In this document: positions 18,393 to 28,149 of the stretch, one piece after another
How the letters are laid out: every line of letters starts with the position of its first letter
Position numbering within the stretch: the stretch's first letter is position 1
Source of the DNA: Prochlorococcus marinus CUG1435
Lineage (GTDB): Bacteria; Cyanobacteriota; Cyanobacteriia; PCC-6307; Cyanobiaceae
Assembly: GCA_017644375.1 (NCBI GenBank)
Contig: JAEPLP010000001.1
Location: 1,038,001 to 1,102,000 of the forward strand
Length of the DNA: 64,000 bases
Direction of reading: 5' to 3'
Notes under the pieces: generated by a model
Databases searched by the model: none
Told to the model about the DNA's origin: nothing
Seen by the model: the letters and a program-made list of their open reading frames with translations, nothing else
Program-made: the position numbers and the translations under genes

Positions 18393-19367
18393 TTGGTTTT
18401 TGAATCTAATTTATTATGCAAAATAATAGGTTTTATCCATTTGATTAATAACCAATTATATAAATCAAAATATCTGACAATTTTTAAAAGGTTGGGAAGC
18501 CATAGTGTACTCGCACTCATCGCACTAATCGTAATTGGAGGTGCTACGAGAGTAATGGAGGCGGGACTTGCCTGCCCAGACTGGCCATTGTGTTATGGAT
18601 CTTTTTTGCCTTTTAATCATATGAATTTAAGAGTATTTCTAGAGTGGTTTCATCGTCTAGATGCTTTTCTGGTTGGAATATTAATTCTTTTCAAATTTGC
18701 CCTTTCAATAATTTGGAAAAATGAAATTCCAAATTGGTTACCTAAAACTTATTCATTATTGCTGTTTCTGGTTATTGTCCAAGGATCTTTTGGAGCTTTA
18801 ACAGTAATAAACTTGCTTGATTCATATACAGTTACTGGCCATCTTTTAATAGCTTTTCTACTTCTCATTACAACAATTTCAATAAATCAAAATTTAGAAA
18901 AAGACGACATAGAAGAGCCATTAATTTGGTGGAGATTATTATTGTTTGTTCCTCTTTTACTTACTCTGATTCAATCTTTTATTGGAGTTAGGCTCTCATC
19001 AACTTGGTCAGCACATATTTGCTTATCTTTTAATAATCAATGTCTAATGCTAAATACTCATAAATTATTTGCTTTTCCAATTGCTTTTTCAATTCTATTG
19101 ATTATTGCTACTGCAATTTATAAGAGAAATTTGCTTAATGAAAATTGGAAATATCTCTCAGCACTTATTTTTCTCTTATTTTCCCAAATTGTTTTGGGTG
19201 TTTTAAGTCTTAAAACAAATTTGAATGAACCTTTTTTTATTATCGGTCATCAACTTAACGCCTCTTTATTTATTGCGATATTAACAACATTAATTTTTAG
19301 AAATCCTTTTACCAAAAAAGGCCTAGACCACTCTCTTAATTCTCAAATAGTTGGTTTCAATTCATGA
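18393..19367 (+). CDS. ctaA: Heme A synthase (COX15/CtaA family)
   Basis: CtaA oxidises the methyl group of heme O to make heme A for the oxidase encoded next door. The protein is hydrophobic with eight predicted helices arranged as two four-helix bundles. Conserved elements include [21 protein letters not shown], the helical WFHR with an axial His near residue 88, and GHQLNASLF with another heme-ligand His. Start choice is uncertain: TTG at 18393 (324 residues) and TTG at 18441 are both in frame, and the second gives a more usual N-terminus. The stop overlaps ctaB by 4 nt (ATGA), which suggests coupled translation. Confidence 0.93.
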   Translation: MVFESNLLCKIIGFIHLINNQLYKSKYLTIFKRLGSHSVLALIALIVIGGATRVMEAGLACPDWPLCYGSFLPFNHMNLRVFLEWFHRLDAFLVGILILFKFALSIIWKNEIPNWLPKTYSLLLFLVIVQGSFGALTVINLLDSYTVTGHLLIAFLLLITTISINQNLEKDDIEEPLIWWRLLLFVPLLLTLIQSFIGVRLSSTWSAHICLSFNNQCLMLNTHKLFAFPIAFSILLIIATAIYKRNLLNENWKYLSALIFLLFSQIVLGVLSLKTNLNEPFFIIGHQLNASLFIAILTTLIFRNPFTKKGLDHSLNSQIVGFNS

Positions 19368-20365
19368 ACAGTAGTAACTTAGAAAACTTGAACTATAAAT
19401 CTTCAATTAGGGATGAAGTTGTACCTTCAAGAAAAAAAATAACTTTGCCGCCTTGGCTTGAAGTAGCAAAACCCAGATTAATCCCACTTTTACTGGCAAC
19501 CACTTTGGGAGGAATGGCTTTAACAGAGGAATGGCCTTTGTCTTCACCGAAACTTATCTGTACTTTAGGAGGCGGAGCTTTGGCAGCAGCTGCAGCAGGA
19601 GCTCTTAATTGCTTGTGGGAAATGGAATTAGACAAGAGGATGATAAGAACTAGCAAAAGAGCCTTGCCAGCAGGAAAGTTGTCATCTGAGACTGTATTTT
19701 TAGCTGCTGTATCATGTACTTTGGCAGCCTCTATGCTTTTAGTAAGTGGTGTAAATTATTTAGCTGCGGGATTAACTCTTCTTGGTTTATTTAGCTACGT
19801 AATTTTATATACAGTTATTTTGAAACCTCGTACAACAAAAAATATTGTTTTCGGAGGAGTTGCTGGTGCGATACCACCTTTAGTTGGAGCATCTGCTGCC
19901 ACAGGGCATGTAGGTCTTAGTGGTTGGTGGTTGTTTGGTTTAGTAATGTTATGGACTCCAGCACATTTCTGGGCACTTGCAATTTTGTTGAAGGATGATT
20001 ACGCATCTGTTGGTATTCCTATGCTCCCCTCTGTTAAAGGATCTGTTTTTACTGCTAAAGCAATTTCTCGTTACGGATGGGCAACAGTTTTAATGAGTAT
20101 TATGGGAGTTTTTGCTTTACCTGAAGGGGGGCTCTTATACGGAATTATGTTATTGCCATTTAATGGAAGACTTTTGCAATTAATAAATGAATTAAAGAAA
20201 TCTCCTGATGATCTTTCAAGAGCAAAGTCTCTTTTTAGGTGGTCTATTCTCTATATGTTTGGTATTTGTCTTTTGTTATTAATTTCCAGAACCCAACTAT
20301 CCGTGGAATTTGAGCAGCAATCAATGCAAATATTTTTCTCTATAGTGTCCCTGCTTAGTAATTAA
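19364..20365 (+). CDS. ctaB: Protoheme IX farnesyltransferase (heme O synthase)
   Basis: CtaB adds a farnesyl chain to protoheme IX to make heme O, the precursor of heme A. The 333-residue UbiA-superfamily protein has about nine helices. The first Asp-rich motif is N-x3-E-x2-D-x2-M-x-RT ([15 protein letters not shown], about residues 85-99) followed by RALPAGKL, a pattern specific to heme O synthases. The second motif is in [14 protein letters not shown]. It overlaps ctaA by 4 nt. Together with ctaCDE on the other strand this forms a complete local set for building a heme A oxidase. Confidence 0.96.
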   Translation: MNSSNLENLNYKSSIRDEVVPSRKKITLPPWLEVAKPRLIPLLLATTLGGMALTEEWPLSSPKLICTLGGGALAAAAAGALNCLWEMELDKRMIRTSKRALPAGKLSSETVFLAAVSCTLAASMLLVSGVNYLAAGLTLLGLFSYVILYTVILKPRTTKNIVFGGVAGAIPPLVGASAATGHVGLSGWWLFGLVMLWTPAHFWALAILLKDDYASVGIPMLPSVKGSVFTAKAISRYGWATVLMSIMGVFALPEGGLLYGIMLLPFNGRLLQLINELKKSPDDLSRAKSLFRWSILYMFGICLLLLISRTQLSVEFEQQSMQIFFSIVSLLSN

Positions 20366-20404
20366 ATTAGATGTAAAATGTTTTTTAAGTAAAAAGTAGA
20401 TTTG

Positions 20405-21421
20405 ATGAATTATATAAAAGTCAAAGGGCTCTCAAAATCTTATTCAGATATCAAGGCATTAAAAAATTTATCGATGGAAATTGAAGCTGGCACGTTGTTC
20501 GGAATACTAGGCCCAAATGGTGCTGGTAAATCAACACTAATAAAAATACTCGCTACTTTAATAGAGCCTGATAGTGGAGAAGTTTTTATAAATAATATTA
20601 ATCTAATAAAAAATTCAAGGAAAATTCGAGAATTAATTGGTTATGTTGCCCAGGACATCTCACTTGATAAAATATTAACTGGACGAGAGCTTTTGGATTT
20701 TCAATCAGATTTATATCACATCAACAAAAACAAAAAATTTGAAAGGATAAAGAAATTAATAGATCAATTAGAAATGAATGATTGGATTGATCGTAAGTGT
20801 GGAACTTATTCAGGGGGAATGAAAAGAAGAATAGATCTGGCAGCTGGACTTTTACATTTGCCCAAATTATTAATATTGGATGAACCTACAGTTGGTTTAG
20901 ATATTGAAAGTAGGAACATTATATGGCAACTTTTGAAAGATTTGAGAAATAGTGGGATGACTATTATTTTAAGCAGTCACTATCTTGATGAAATAGATAA
21001 ATTGGCAGACAAATTAGTGATAATTGATGATGGAAGAGTTATAGCACAAGGGGCTCCTGCAGAACTCAAAAATAAATTAGGAGGGGATAGAGTAACTTTG
21101 AAAGTAAGAGAATTTAGTAATCAGGAAGAAGCAAAAAATATATGTCAGATTTTATCTTCAATAGATGGAATTAGTCAGATCATTATCAATGAAGCGCAAG
21201 GCTTCTCTATAAATTTCGTAGCAGATAAGGAAAAAGATTTACTTACGAAGCTCAAAGTGGAATTAGCCTTCTCAAAGTTTGAAATTTTTTCTCTTACCCA
21301 AAGTCAGCCAAGCTTGGACGATGTATATCTTCAGGCAACCGGGAAAACTTTATTGGATGCCGAAATTTCTATGGCAGGGAAAAGAGACCTTAAAAAAGAA
21401 TCAAAGCAATCAATGCGATAA
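20405..21421 (+). CDS. ABC exporter ATPase (DrrA/CcmA type)
   Basis: The 338-residue ATP-binding subunit has Walker A GPNGAGKST near residues 37-45, signature YSGGMKRR near 137, and Walker B LLILDEPTVGLD near 158. A C-terminal extension of about 100 residues, seen in drug and polysaccharide exporters of the DrrA type, follows. I prefer the ATG at 20405 to the adjoining TTG at 20402. It lies 39 bp after ctaB and 46 bp before the permease gene, so the pair is a complete exporter probably cotranscribed with ctaAB. The substrate is unknown. Confidence 0.9.
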   Translation: MNYIKVKGLSKSYSDIKALKNLSMEIEAGTLFGILGPNGAGKSTLIKILATLIEPDSGEVFINNINLIKNSRKIRELIGYVAQDISLDKILTGRELLDFQSDLYHINKNKKFERIKKLIDQLEMNDWIDRKCGTYSGGMKRRIDLAAGLLHLPKLLILDEPTVGLDIESRNIIWQLLKDLRNSGMTIILSSHYLDEIDKLADKLVIIDDGRVIAQGAPAELKNKLGGDRVTLKVREFSNQEEAKNICQILSSIDGISQIIINEAQGFSINFVADKEKDLLTKLKVELAFSKFEIFSLTQSQPSLDDVYLQATGKTLLDAEISMAGKRDLKKESKQSMR

Positions 21422-21467
21422 AAAATTTTTGTTAACTAACTATAATGAATACTAATTACTACTAATT

Positions 21468-22292
21468 ATGGAATTGAAAAATTATAATTTATTTTTTTTA
21501 TATCAAGAAACATTTGCCCTAACAAAAAGATTATTTATTCAATTAAAAAGAAGACCATCAACTCTTTTAGCTGGAATATTACAACCCATAATTTGGCTTT
21601 TTTTATTTGGGGCATTATTCTCTAAAGCTCCTGAAGATTTTTTACCAGGAGTTGATTCTTATGGAAATTTTTTAGGAGCAGGACTTATTGTATTTACTGC
21701 TTTTAGCGGAGCCCTTAACTCTGGTCTTCCTTTAATGTTTGATAGAGAGTTTGGATTTCTTAATAGATTACTTGTAGCTCCTTTAACTAGTAGATTATCC
21801 ATAGTTTTATCTTCTTTTTTTTACATAACAATCCTGAGCTTTGTTCAGAGTATTGTAATAATGATTGTTTCATATATTTTGGGTTATGGATGGCCCAACT
21901 TATATGGTTTAGGGATTGTGTTTACAACACTCATCCTATTAGTTCTGTTTGTGACATCAATAAGTTTATGTTTAGCGTTTGTTTTGCCGGGACATATTGA
22001 ATTAATCGCTCTTATATTTGTAATAAACTTACCTCTTCTTTTTGCCAGTACTGCTTTAGCTCCAATATCTTTCATGCCAAATTGGCTTGGGTGGTTAGCT
22101 TCATTAAATCCATTAACTTTTGCGATTGAACCTATTAGGACTGCTTATACACAAACTATGGATTTAGAATTAGTGGCTTTACATGCCCCATATGGTGATT
22201 TAACTTGTAAGAGTTGTATATCAATTTTATTTTCTTTAACAGTTTTTTCTTTGATTATTATAAGACCTCTTTTAAATAGAAAGTTGAGTTAA
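21468..22292 (+). CDS. ABC-2 type exporter permease
   Basis: The 274-residue protein has six predicted membrane helices and the ABC-2 permease layout: an N-terminal RRPSTLLAGILQPIIW segment (a typical coupling or entry helix) and FDREFGFLNRLLVAPLTSR near residues 88-106. The final NPLTFAIEPIRTA motif precedes the last helix. It pairs with the ATPase encoded 46 bp upstream. Family members export drugs, lipids or polysaccharides. The link to cytochrome oxidase assembly is only positional. Confidence 0.9.
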   Translation: MELKNYNLFFLYQETFALTKRLFIQLKRRPSTLLAGILQPIIWLFLFGALFSKAPEDFLPGVDSYGNFLGAGLIVFTAFSGALNSGLPLMFDREFGFLNRLLVAPLTSRLSIVLSSFFYITILSFVQSIVIMIVSYILGYGWPNLYGLGIVFTTLILLVLFVTSISLCLAFVLPGHIELIALIFVINLPLLFASTALAPISFMPNWLGWLASLNPLTFAIEPIRTAYTQTMDLELVALHAPYGDLTCKSCISILFSLTVFSLIIIRPLLNRKLS

Positions 22293-22356
22293 AAATTTAT
22301 GGTTTTTAAAATCATCTAATAGAAGTTTTTCAAAAGGCTTTTTACAAAATAATTTT

Positions 22357-22686
22357 TTGCTTGATGAAAATATTCTTTTTAAATGGGCCCATAGATTTGG
22401 GATTGATTCTTTAAATGATTTGATAATCAATAGTTCAGTACCAAAAGAAAATCAGCATGAACAAGAAAATCAAGAAAAAACTAAACTTGAATTATCAAAA
22501 ACTTTTGAAAAATATAGAAGAATGAAATTGGAATTAAATTTTCTTGAAACTTTTAGCATTAATGGAATATTTAGCAAAGATCAAAACTATAATGATATAA
22601 AAGAATTTCTGATACCCAGAGACTACCACTGTCTTAGTATTAAAAATTTAGGAAGGTGGATTAATAACGATAAAAAAGCAAGTTAA
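22357..22686 (+). CDS. Hypothetical protein, 109 residues
   Basis: I do not recognise this protein. It is soluble and highly charged, with a Gln/Glu/Lys-rich predicted helix in the middle (residues about 30-55) and no membrane segment. The start is TTG at 22357; a later ATG would remove the N-terminal KWAHRFGIDSLNDL part, which looks structured. It lies 64 bp after the ABC permease gene on the same strand and converges on groEL with a 4-bp gap. Because the reading frame is open through an AT-rich region and ends directly at groEL, I think it is real. Confidence 0.55.
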   Translation: MLDENILFKWAHRFGIDSLNDLIINSSVPKENQHEQENQEKTKLELSKTFEKYRRMKLELNFLETFSINGIFSKDQNYNDIKEFLIPRDYHCLSIKNLGRWINNDKKAS

Positions 22687-22690
22687 ATCT

Positions 22691-24436
22691 TTACATCATT
22701 CCTGGCATACCCATGCCACCCATTCCTGGCATACCCATGCCACCCATTCCTGGCATTCCCATGCCACCCATTCCTGGCATTCCCATGCCACCCATTCCTG
22801 GCATTCCCATACCACCCATGCCTCCCATTGGATCTCCACCCGGTACTCCAGGGGCCGCTGCTTCAGGCTCTGGAATGTCAGCCATTGCAACTTCTGTTGT
22901 GAGGAGCATAGCTGCAATAGATACTGAATCTTGAAGAGCTAATCTTATTACTTTGGTTGGATCTAATATTCCTGAATCTTTTAAATCCTCATATTTCCCT
23001 GAATTAGCATTAAAGCCTTTTTTAAGTCTTTTAATTTCAGCGACAACTACATCACCGTTAAAACCAGCATTTTTTGCTATTTGTTTGGTAGGTTCCAAAA
23101 GAGCTTCTTTAACTATATTTATCCCTGTTCTTAAATCATCCGAAGATGATTCGCTTAAATTTAAAAGGTCATCTGATATTTCAATTAAAGTTTGTCCTCC
23201 TCCAGAAACAACACCCTCTTCAATAGCAGCTTTTGTAGCATTAAGGGAATCTTCGATTCTCAACTTTTTATACTTCATCTCTGTTTCTGTAGCTGCTCCT
23301 ACTTTGATAAGAGCTACTCCTCCGGCTAGTTTGGCTATCCTTTCATTGATTTTATCCTGATCATATTCTGATTCAGTTATATCGACTTCTCTCTTTAATT
23401 TCTCTACTCGGGCTTTAACTAAATCTTTAGTGTCTTCGAAGGCAACAATTGTAGTTTTATCCTTTGTGATAGTTATTTTTTTTGCTTTTCCTAAATCATT
23501 TATCGAGACTTTATCAAGTGTCATCGATTTATCTTCGCTAATTAACTTAGCCCCTGTAAGAATTGCAATATCCTCTAGGGCAGCTTTTCTTCTCTCACCA
23601 AATAATGGAGCTCTCACGGAAGCAACATTTAAGACCCCACTATTCTTATTTAAAACCAGAGTGGTTAAAGCCTCTCCTTCAATATCTTCAGCAAGAATTA
23701 GAAAGGGTGAGCCTGACTTCTGAATTTCTTCAAGTATTGGAACTAGATCAACTAAAGTTGAGATTTTTTGATCAGTTATTAATATTTTAGGGTTTTCAAG
23801 TTCACAAACTTGTCTTTCTTGGTCTGTTACGAAATATGGAGAACTATAACCTCTATCAAAAGACATTCCCTCAGTTATATCTAATTCTGTTTCCAGTGAT
23901 TGAGATTCTTCAACAGTTATTACACCATCTGAAGTAACAATATCCATCGCTTTAGAAATTATAGATCCAATTTCTTCATCACCTCCAGCACTGACTGTTG
24001 CAACTTTTTGGATATCAGAACCACTTAACGAAATACTTTTAGAACTTAATTTTTCTAAGACAAAAGTCAGGCCTGTTTCCATACCTTTTTTTAACTCCAT
24101 AGGATTGGCACCAGAAGCAATATTTTTTAATCCCTCTTGAACCATCTTCTGAGTCAGAATGGTTGCTGTTGTTGTTCCATCCCCAGCACTCTCTTTTGTC
24201 TTGGATGCAACTTGTTCTATTAATTTCGCACCTAAATTAGAAATAGGGTTTTCAATCTCGATCTCTTTAGCAACTGTAGATCCATCTCTTACTATATCTG
24301 GCGAACCAAATTTCTTTTCTATTACAACGTTTTTTGCTTTTGGCCCAATAGTAACCTTTACTGCATTTGCTACGAAATTCACACCTTTTTCTAGCGCTTC
24401 TCTTGATTCATTAGAAAAACTTAACTGTTTAGCCAT
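22691..24436 (-). CDS. groEL: Chaperonin GroEL, stand-alone copy with repeat-extended tail
   Basis: The product is a 581-residue 60-kDa chaperonin subunit, longer than the usual 540-550. Standard features are present: the ATP-site [10 protein letters not shown] near residue 87, the apical domain, and GGGQTLIEI near 415. The C-terminal extension, about residues 541-580, is five copies of an eight-residue Gly/Met/Pro unit. Such GGM-type tails project into the chaperonin cavity in other bacteria. No groES is adjacent and I see no CIRCE element (the HrcA operator) in the 131 bp before the next gene, so this is likely the cyanobacterial second, non-operonic GroEL. It is divergent from the 59-residue membrane protein gene. 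Confidence 0.96.
   Translation of the reverse strand: MAKQLSFSNESREALEKGVNFVANAVKVTIGPKAKNVVIEKKFGSPDIVRDGSTVAKEIEIENPISNLGAKLIEQVASKTKESAGDGTTTATILTQKMVQEGLKNIASGANPMELKKGMETGLTFVLEKLSSKSISLSGSDIQKVATVSAGGDEEIGSIISKAMDIVTSDGVITVEESQSLETELDITEGMSFDRGYSSPYFVTDQERQVCELENPKILITDQKISTLVDLVPILEEIQKSGSPFLILAEDIEGEALTTLVLNKNSGVLNVASVRAPLFGERRKAALEDIAILTGAKLISEDKSMTLDKVSINDLGKAKKITITKDKTTIVAFEDTKDLVKARVEKLKREVDITESEYDQDKINERIAKLAGGVALIKVGAATETEMKYKKLRIEDSLNATKAAIEEGVVSGGGQTLIEISDDLLNLSESSSDDLRTGINIVKEALLEPTKQIAKNAGFNGDVVVAEIKRLKKGFNANSGKYEDLKDSGILDPTKVIRLALQDSVSIAAMLLTTEVAMADIPEPEAAAPGVPGGDPMGGMGGMGMPGMGGMGMPGMGGMGMPGMGGMGMPGMGGMGMPGMM
22697..22816 (-). repeat. Five tandem 24-bp repeats encoding the GroEL tail
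   Basis: Five exact-length 24-bp units lie end to end at 22697, 22721, 22745, 22769 and 22793. The first two are identical, the next two are identical to each other and differ from the first by one base, and the fifth has one more change. The changes between copies are in glycine third positions (GGT versus GGA), so they do not alter the encoded unit GGMGMPGM. This looks like a recent slippage or unequal-exchange expansion held in frame. Confidence 0.92.
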
Positions 24437-24567
24437 GTTTATTTGATCTTTAATCTTATTCTAATCTCCCATAGAATCATTTTTTAGGGATATTTAATTA
24501 AGTGGGGAAAGCCGAATTTCTTTTAATGAGACATACAAATTAACTAAAATAAGAGTATCTTTAAGTT

Positions 24568-24747
24568 ATGGAAGAAACAAATAATCTTATTTTTACTCTT
24601 ACCGCAATCCTCGCGATTGCTATGACACTAATATACTTTCCTTTAAGATTTTTCTTGACATTAACTGCTAGAAGTCGAAGACTAAAACTTTTACAAAAAA
24701 TCAGAAGATTAAGAGATGAATTGGGCCAGCCCTATCAAGGTACATAA
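24568..24747 (+). CDS. Small membrane protein, 59 residues
   Basis: A short open frame starting ATG at 24568 and ending TAA at 24745-24747. The product has a single hydrophobic stretch (residues about 7-31) followed by a strongly basic helix (ARSRRLKLLQKIRRLRDE). This suggests a single-pass protein with a positively charged cytoplasmic tail. It fills the space between groEL and fabG and abuts fabG tail to tail with no gap. I do not know a function; conservation of a frame this dense in Leu and Arg in AT-rich DNA suggests it is real. Confidence 0.65.
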   Translation: MEETNNLIFTLTAILAIAMTLIYFPLRFFLTLTARSRRLKLLQKIRRLRDELGQPYQGT

Positions 24748-25497
24748 TTAAATACTCATACCTCCGTCAATACTGATTGTTTGCCCCGTAATGTAACTGC
24801 CTGCATCACTTGAAACTAAGAATGACACTAAGTTTGCAATTTGCGTACAACTTCCTAATTTCCCTAAAGGGATAACTTTAAGAATCTCCTCAGTATTAAG
24901 TTTTTCAGTCATCTCTGTTTCTATAAAACCTGGAGCTATTGCATTTACGTTTATACCTCTTGAGGCAAATTCTTTAGCGCAAGTTTTGGTAAATCCAATA
25001 ACTCCGGCTTTGGCGGCAGAATAATTTGCTTGCCCTGGATTACCAATTATTCCAACAACAGATGAAATATTTACGATGCTACCACTTCTTTTTTTCATCA
25101 TAAATTTTGAAGCATATTTTGTGCAAAGAAAAACTCCTTTTAAGTTTGTATTTAGTACGTCATCCCATTGTTCCGATTTCATTCTCATCAATAGTCCATC
25201 TCTAGTAATACCAGCATTGTTAATGAGGATATCAATGGTTCCATTAATTTTGATTATTTCTTCAAAAGCTAAACTGACAGAATCCTCTTTTGAAACATCA
25301 AATTTTAATTTATGAGCTTTACCTCCCGAATTTTTTATTGAATTTACAACTTCTTCAGCTTTTTCATCAGAAGAAGAGTAATTAATAAAAACTTCTGCTC
25401 CTAAGCGGCTTAGTTCTAAAGCAATTTCTTTACCAATCCCTCTGCTAGCTCCAGTGATTAAAGCAACTTTGCCTGATAATGAATCTGTATTGGACAT
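24748..25497 (-). CDS. fabG: 3-oxoacyl-[acyl-carrier-protein] reductase
   Basis: FabG reduces 3-oxoacyl-ACP with NADPH in each fatty acid elongation cycle. The 249-residue SDR protein has the nucleotide loop TGASRGIG at residues 16-23, NNAG near 92, Ser in SIVNISS, and the catalytic Tyr-x3-Lys in YSAAK near 158. The C-terminus GQTISIDGGMSI is the usual ending. Length and motifs fit FabG better than other SDR enzymes. It is divergent from ispD, 92 bp apart. Confidence 0.93.
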   Translation of the reverse strand: MSNTDSLSGKVALITGASRGIGKEIALELSRLGAEVFINYSSSDEKAEEVVNSIKNSGGKAHKLKFDVSKEDSVSLAFEEIIKINGTIDILINNAGITRDGLLMRMKSEQWDDVLNTNLKGVFLCTKYASKFMMKKRSGSIVNISSVVGIIGNPGQANYSAAKAGVIGFTKTCAKEFASRGINVNAIAPGFIETEMTEKLNTEEILKVIPLGKLGSCTQIANLVSFLVSSDAGSYITGQTISIDGGMSI

Positions 25498-25589
25498 TAT
25501 GAAATTTTATAATTTTCAATCGTAGTACTATTTGTGTAAAGATATTGCTTTTATTTATAATTGTCTAGAAAATATTAAGACCTTCTATT

Positions 25590-26261
25590 GTGCACTTTTT
25601 AATACCAGCTGCAGGAAGCGGCAGCAGAATGAAAGCTGGAAAAAATAAATTACTCATTGATTTAGAGGGAGAGTCTTTGATTTATTGGACACTTAAATCT
25701 GTATTTTCTGCAAGCTCAACAAATTGGGTTGGAATAATTGGACAACCGAAAGATAAAAATTTATTATTAAATTCAGTAAAGAATTTTGCTCATAAAGTTC
25801 ATTGGATTAATGGTGGTGACACCAGACAAAAGTCAGTTTTTAATGGTTTAAAAGCGTTACCAAATGATGCTGAAAAAGTTTTAATACATGATGGTGCTAG
25901 ATGTCTTATTAAACCTGAATTAATAGACCTTTGTGCCAAGCAATTAGATGAAAATGAAGCTGTAATTTTGGCTACTAAGGTAACTGACACAATAAAGATT
26001 GTTGATAATGAAGGTTTTATTCAAGAAACACCAGATAGAAATTATTTATGGGCAGCGCAAACTCCTCAGGGCTTTTTAGTAGATAGATTAAAAAAAGCTC
26101 ATAGCATGGCAATTAATAAAAACTGGAAAGTCACAGATGATGCCTCACTATTCGAAATGCTTAATTGGAAAGTTAAGATTATTGAAGGGACTTATTCAAA
26201 TATAAAAATTACATCCCCTATAGATTTGAAAATAGCAAAACTTTTTGTGAAGAACCCCTAG
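25590..26261 (+). CDS. ispD: 2-C-methyl-D-erythritol 4-phosphate cytidylyltransferase
   Basis: IspD makes CDP-methylerythritol in the MEP pathway, which supplies isoprenoids for chlorophyll, carotenoids and quinones. The 223-residue protein has the cytidylyltransferase P-loop AAGSGSRMKAGKNK (residues 7-20). It also has HDGARCLI with conserved Asp-Gly-Ala-Arg near residue 100, ATKVTDTIK near 128, and AAQTPQGF near 150. The start is GTG at 25590, fixed by the short distance to the P-loop. It ends directly beside the convergent LD-carboxypeptidase gene. Confidence 0.95.
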   Translation: MHFLIPAAGSGSRMKAGKNKLLIDLEGESLIYWTLKSVFSASSTNWVGIIGQPKDKNLLLNSVKNFAHKVHWINGGDTRQKSVFNGLKALPNDAEKVLIHDGARCLIKPELIDLCAKQLDENEAVILATKVTDTIKIVDNEGFIQETPDRNYLWAAQTPQGFLVDRLKKAHSMAINKNWKVTDDASLFEMLNWKVKIIEGTYSNIKITSPIDLKIAKLFVKNP

Positions 26262-27131
26262 TTAGAAAGGAGTATCGATACTAAGAATGCCATCATCACC
26301 ATTTAAGGTGGCTTCGTATCCTAAAGGAATGCAAGCATTTCCAGATATGTGGCCTACTGGGAGGTCAAAAAGAATAGGAAAATCAAACTCCTGGAGTCTT
26401 TCAATAATGCAGTTTTTTAGTAAATCTTTCCATTCAAGGTCGCAGGAATCATTAGAAAAACTTCCGAATCCAATACCAGCAATTTCAGTCAGTGTTTTAG
26501 TCATTCTGAGGTAAGTCAACATGCGATCAATTTTATAAATATCTTCATTAATATCTTCAAAAATTATTATTTTTCGTTTGCAATCTGGAAAGTGATTAGT
26601 ACCAATTAAAAAAGTAGCAATAGTTAAGTTAGAAACGATAATTTCTCCTTTAGCTTTCCCACCTCTTAAAGGAATTCCTCTTATGTCATCAACATATCCC
26701 TCAAAAAGTAAATTTCTTAATCTCTCAAGACTCCAATCTGGCTCTTTGAAAAGGCCAGTAACCATTGGCCCATGAATAGAACCAATAAATCCTTGAGAAT
26801 ATTTAGATAGTAATAAAGAACAAGTATCTGAGAATCCAAGCATTAAACCATGCTGCCAAGAAGGTTCTTTTTCTAATAGTCTTGCTGAACCCCAGCCTCC
26901 TTTCGCAAAAATGATTAGCTTACTATTTTGTGATTTTTCTAATTCTTCAAATCTAGTTAGATCATCACCTGCAAAATAACCAAATTTTTTTGATAGAGAA
27001 TTATTTTCATTAATTTCCAAGCCCCAGTTTTTTAAAATTTCTATACCTTTTTGAAAATTTTCGTCTTCATCAATAAAGGAACCTGGAGCTAAAATATCTA
27101 TTAGATCACCTTTTTTTAATCTAATAACCAT
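26262..27131 (-). CDS. ldcA: LD-carboxypeptidase (peptidase S66 family)
   Basis: S66 peptidases remove the terminal D-Ala from tetrapeptides during peptidoglycan recycling in the cytoplasm. The 289-residue protein has the opening GDLIDILAPGS and the KGGWGSARLL segment. The nucleophile Ser is in LGFSDTCSLL, near residue 102. The acid/base Glu and His lie in the C-terminal domain; candidates are FEDINEDIYKIDRML near 192 and LPVGHISGN near 262. It is followed after 9 nt, in the reverse sense, by the ubiA-type gene, which lies upstream on the same strand, so the two form an operon. Confidence 0.85.
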   Translation of the reverse strand: MVIRLKKGDLIDILAPGSFIDEDENFQKGIEILKNWGLEINENNSLSKKFGYFAGDDLTRFEELEKSQNSKLIIFAKGGWGSARLLEKEPSWQHGLMLGFSDTCSLLLSKYSQGFIGSIHGPMVTGLFKEPDWSLERLRNLLFEGYVDDIRGIPLRGGKAKGEIIVSNLTIATFLIGTNHFPDCKRKIIIFEDINEDIYKIDRMLTYLRMTKTLTEIAGIGFGSFSNDSCDLEWKDLLKNCIIERLQEFDFPILFDLPVGHISGNACIPLGYEATLNGDDGILSIDTPF

Positions 27132-27140
27132 ATTTAGAAT

Positions 27141-28049
27141 TCATGAGGCAATAATAATTCCCAATAAAAGGACTCCTCCATAAATTGATTGATTTTTGAA
27201 GTGCTTCCCAATGTTCTTTATTGATTGCTTTTCCTCTGGAAATACTTTCAGTATATCCCTCTGCATTAAAATTGACGTTGTAAGCCAAATTGGCCAAAAA
27301 ATAAAATCCATTTGATTAATTAATCCGCATAATGCGAGAAAACTGGAAGTTAAAAAATAACAAATTTGAATAGTTATTCTTGTACTTTCCTGGAGATTAA
27401 TAGCGGAACTATTTATTCCAATTTTGATATCATATTTTTTATCTGCTAAAGCATAAATCGTGTCAAAGCCAAAAGTCCAAAAAATGGTAGCTAGCCAGCA
27501 AAATAATAAAACAATACTATTTAGATTGCCTTCATTTGCGGCCCAGGGAATTAAAACAGCAAAACCCCAACATATTGATAAGATTAATTGAGGATATTTA
27601 AACCATCTTTTAGCAGAAGGATAAATTAAAATAATGGGTAAAGCTAAAAAAGCAAGTGAAATGGAAAGAGTTCTTCCAGGTTGAGGAAGTGACAAAGTTA
27701 AAAAGAAGCTACATAAAATTAAAAAGAAAAGAATTGAATAAGCTGTTTTTAGACCGATTTTATTTGCAGCTAGAGGTCTATTTTTTGTCCTAAAAACTCT
27801 TTGATCAATTTTTTTGTCCCAAATATCATTAATCACGCAGCCTAATCCACTTACTAGTACTCCTCCCACGATTATTCTTAGCAACATTAAAAGTGTTGGA
27901 TTAGCATCTGGGGTTAAATATAAGCTCCATCCAGCAGGAATAAGTAAGATCATTCTTCCAGTAGGCTTATTCCACCTTAATAATTCAAAAAAAGTACTTA
28001 ATTTAATTTGTCGATTTTTATTTTGCATATAACCTATTGTATATTTCAT
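27141..28049 (-). CDS. UbiA-family prenyltransferase (probable 4-hydroxybenzoate solanesyltransferase)
   Basis: In cyanobacteria this enzyme attaches a solanesyl chain to 4-hydroxybenzoate as an early step of plastoquinone synthesis. The 302-residue membrane protein has an N-D-x2-D-x3-D motif in INDIWDKKIDQRVFRTKNRPLA (near residues 72-93) and a second motif, DTIYALADKKYDIKIG, near 196. The R-x3-RPLA ending fits UbiA of quinone synthesis rather than ChlG or CtaB. ATG codons at residues 1 and 8 (28049 and 28028) are both possible starts. It lies 9 nt upstream of ldcA and is divergent from ppx with a 100-bp gap. Confidence 0.88.
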   Translation of the reverse strand: MKYTIGYMQNKNRQIKLSTFFELLRWNKPTGRMILLIPAGWSLYLTPDANPTLLMLLRIIVGGVLVSGLGCVINDIWDKKIDQRVFRTKNRPLAANKIGLKTAYSILFFLILCSFFLTLSLPQPGRTLSISLAFLALPIILIYPSAKRWFKYPQLILSICWGFAVLIPWAANEGNLNSIVLLFCWLATIFWTFGFDTIYALADKKYDIKIGINSSAINLQESTRITIQICYFLTSSFLALCGLINQMDFIFWPIWLTTSILMQRDILKVFPEEKQSIKNIGKHFKNQSIYGGVLLLGIIIAS

Positions 28050-28149
28050 AACTTAAATAATCTTACTAGGATTAAATGATTTCTATTATTTAATAATCAA
28101 TCTTGGGTATATTTATTAATGGATTAAAGATATCTGCATCCTATAAAAA

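Noticed and set aside
22713-22934. Open frame on the plus strand giving a Pro/Ile/Gly repeat protein opposite the GroEL tail
   Set aside because: It is a mirror of the five coding repeats of groEL on the minus strand, begins and ends without regulatory context and has no plausible homologue class.
23430-23790. Two overlapping plus-strand frames inside groEL
   Set aside because: They lie wholly within the conserved GroEL apical domain coding region and have no independent support.
24437-24567. CIRCE operator in front of groEL
   Set aside because: I looked for the TTAGCACTC and GAGTGCTAA halves and did not find them, so HrcA control from this gap is not supported.
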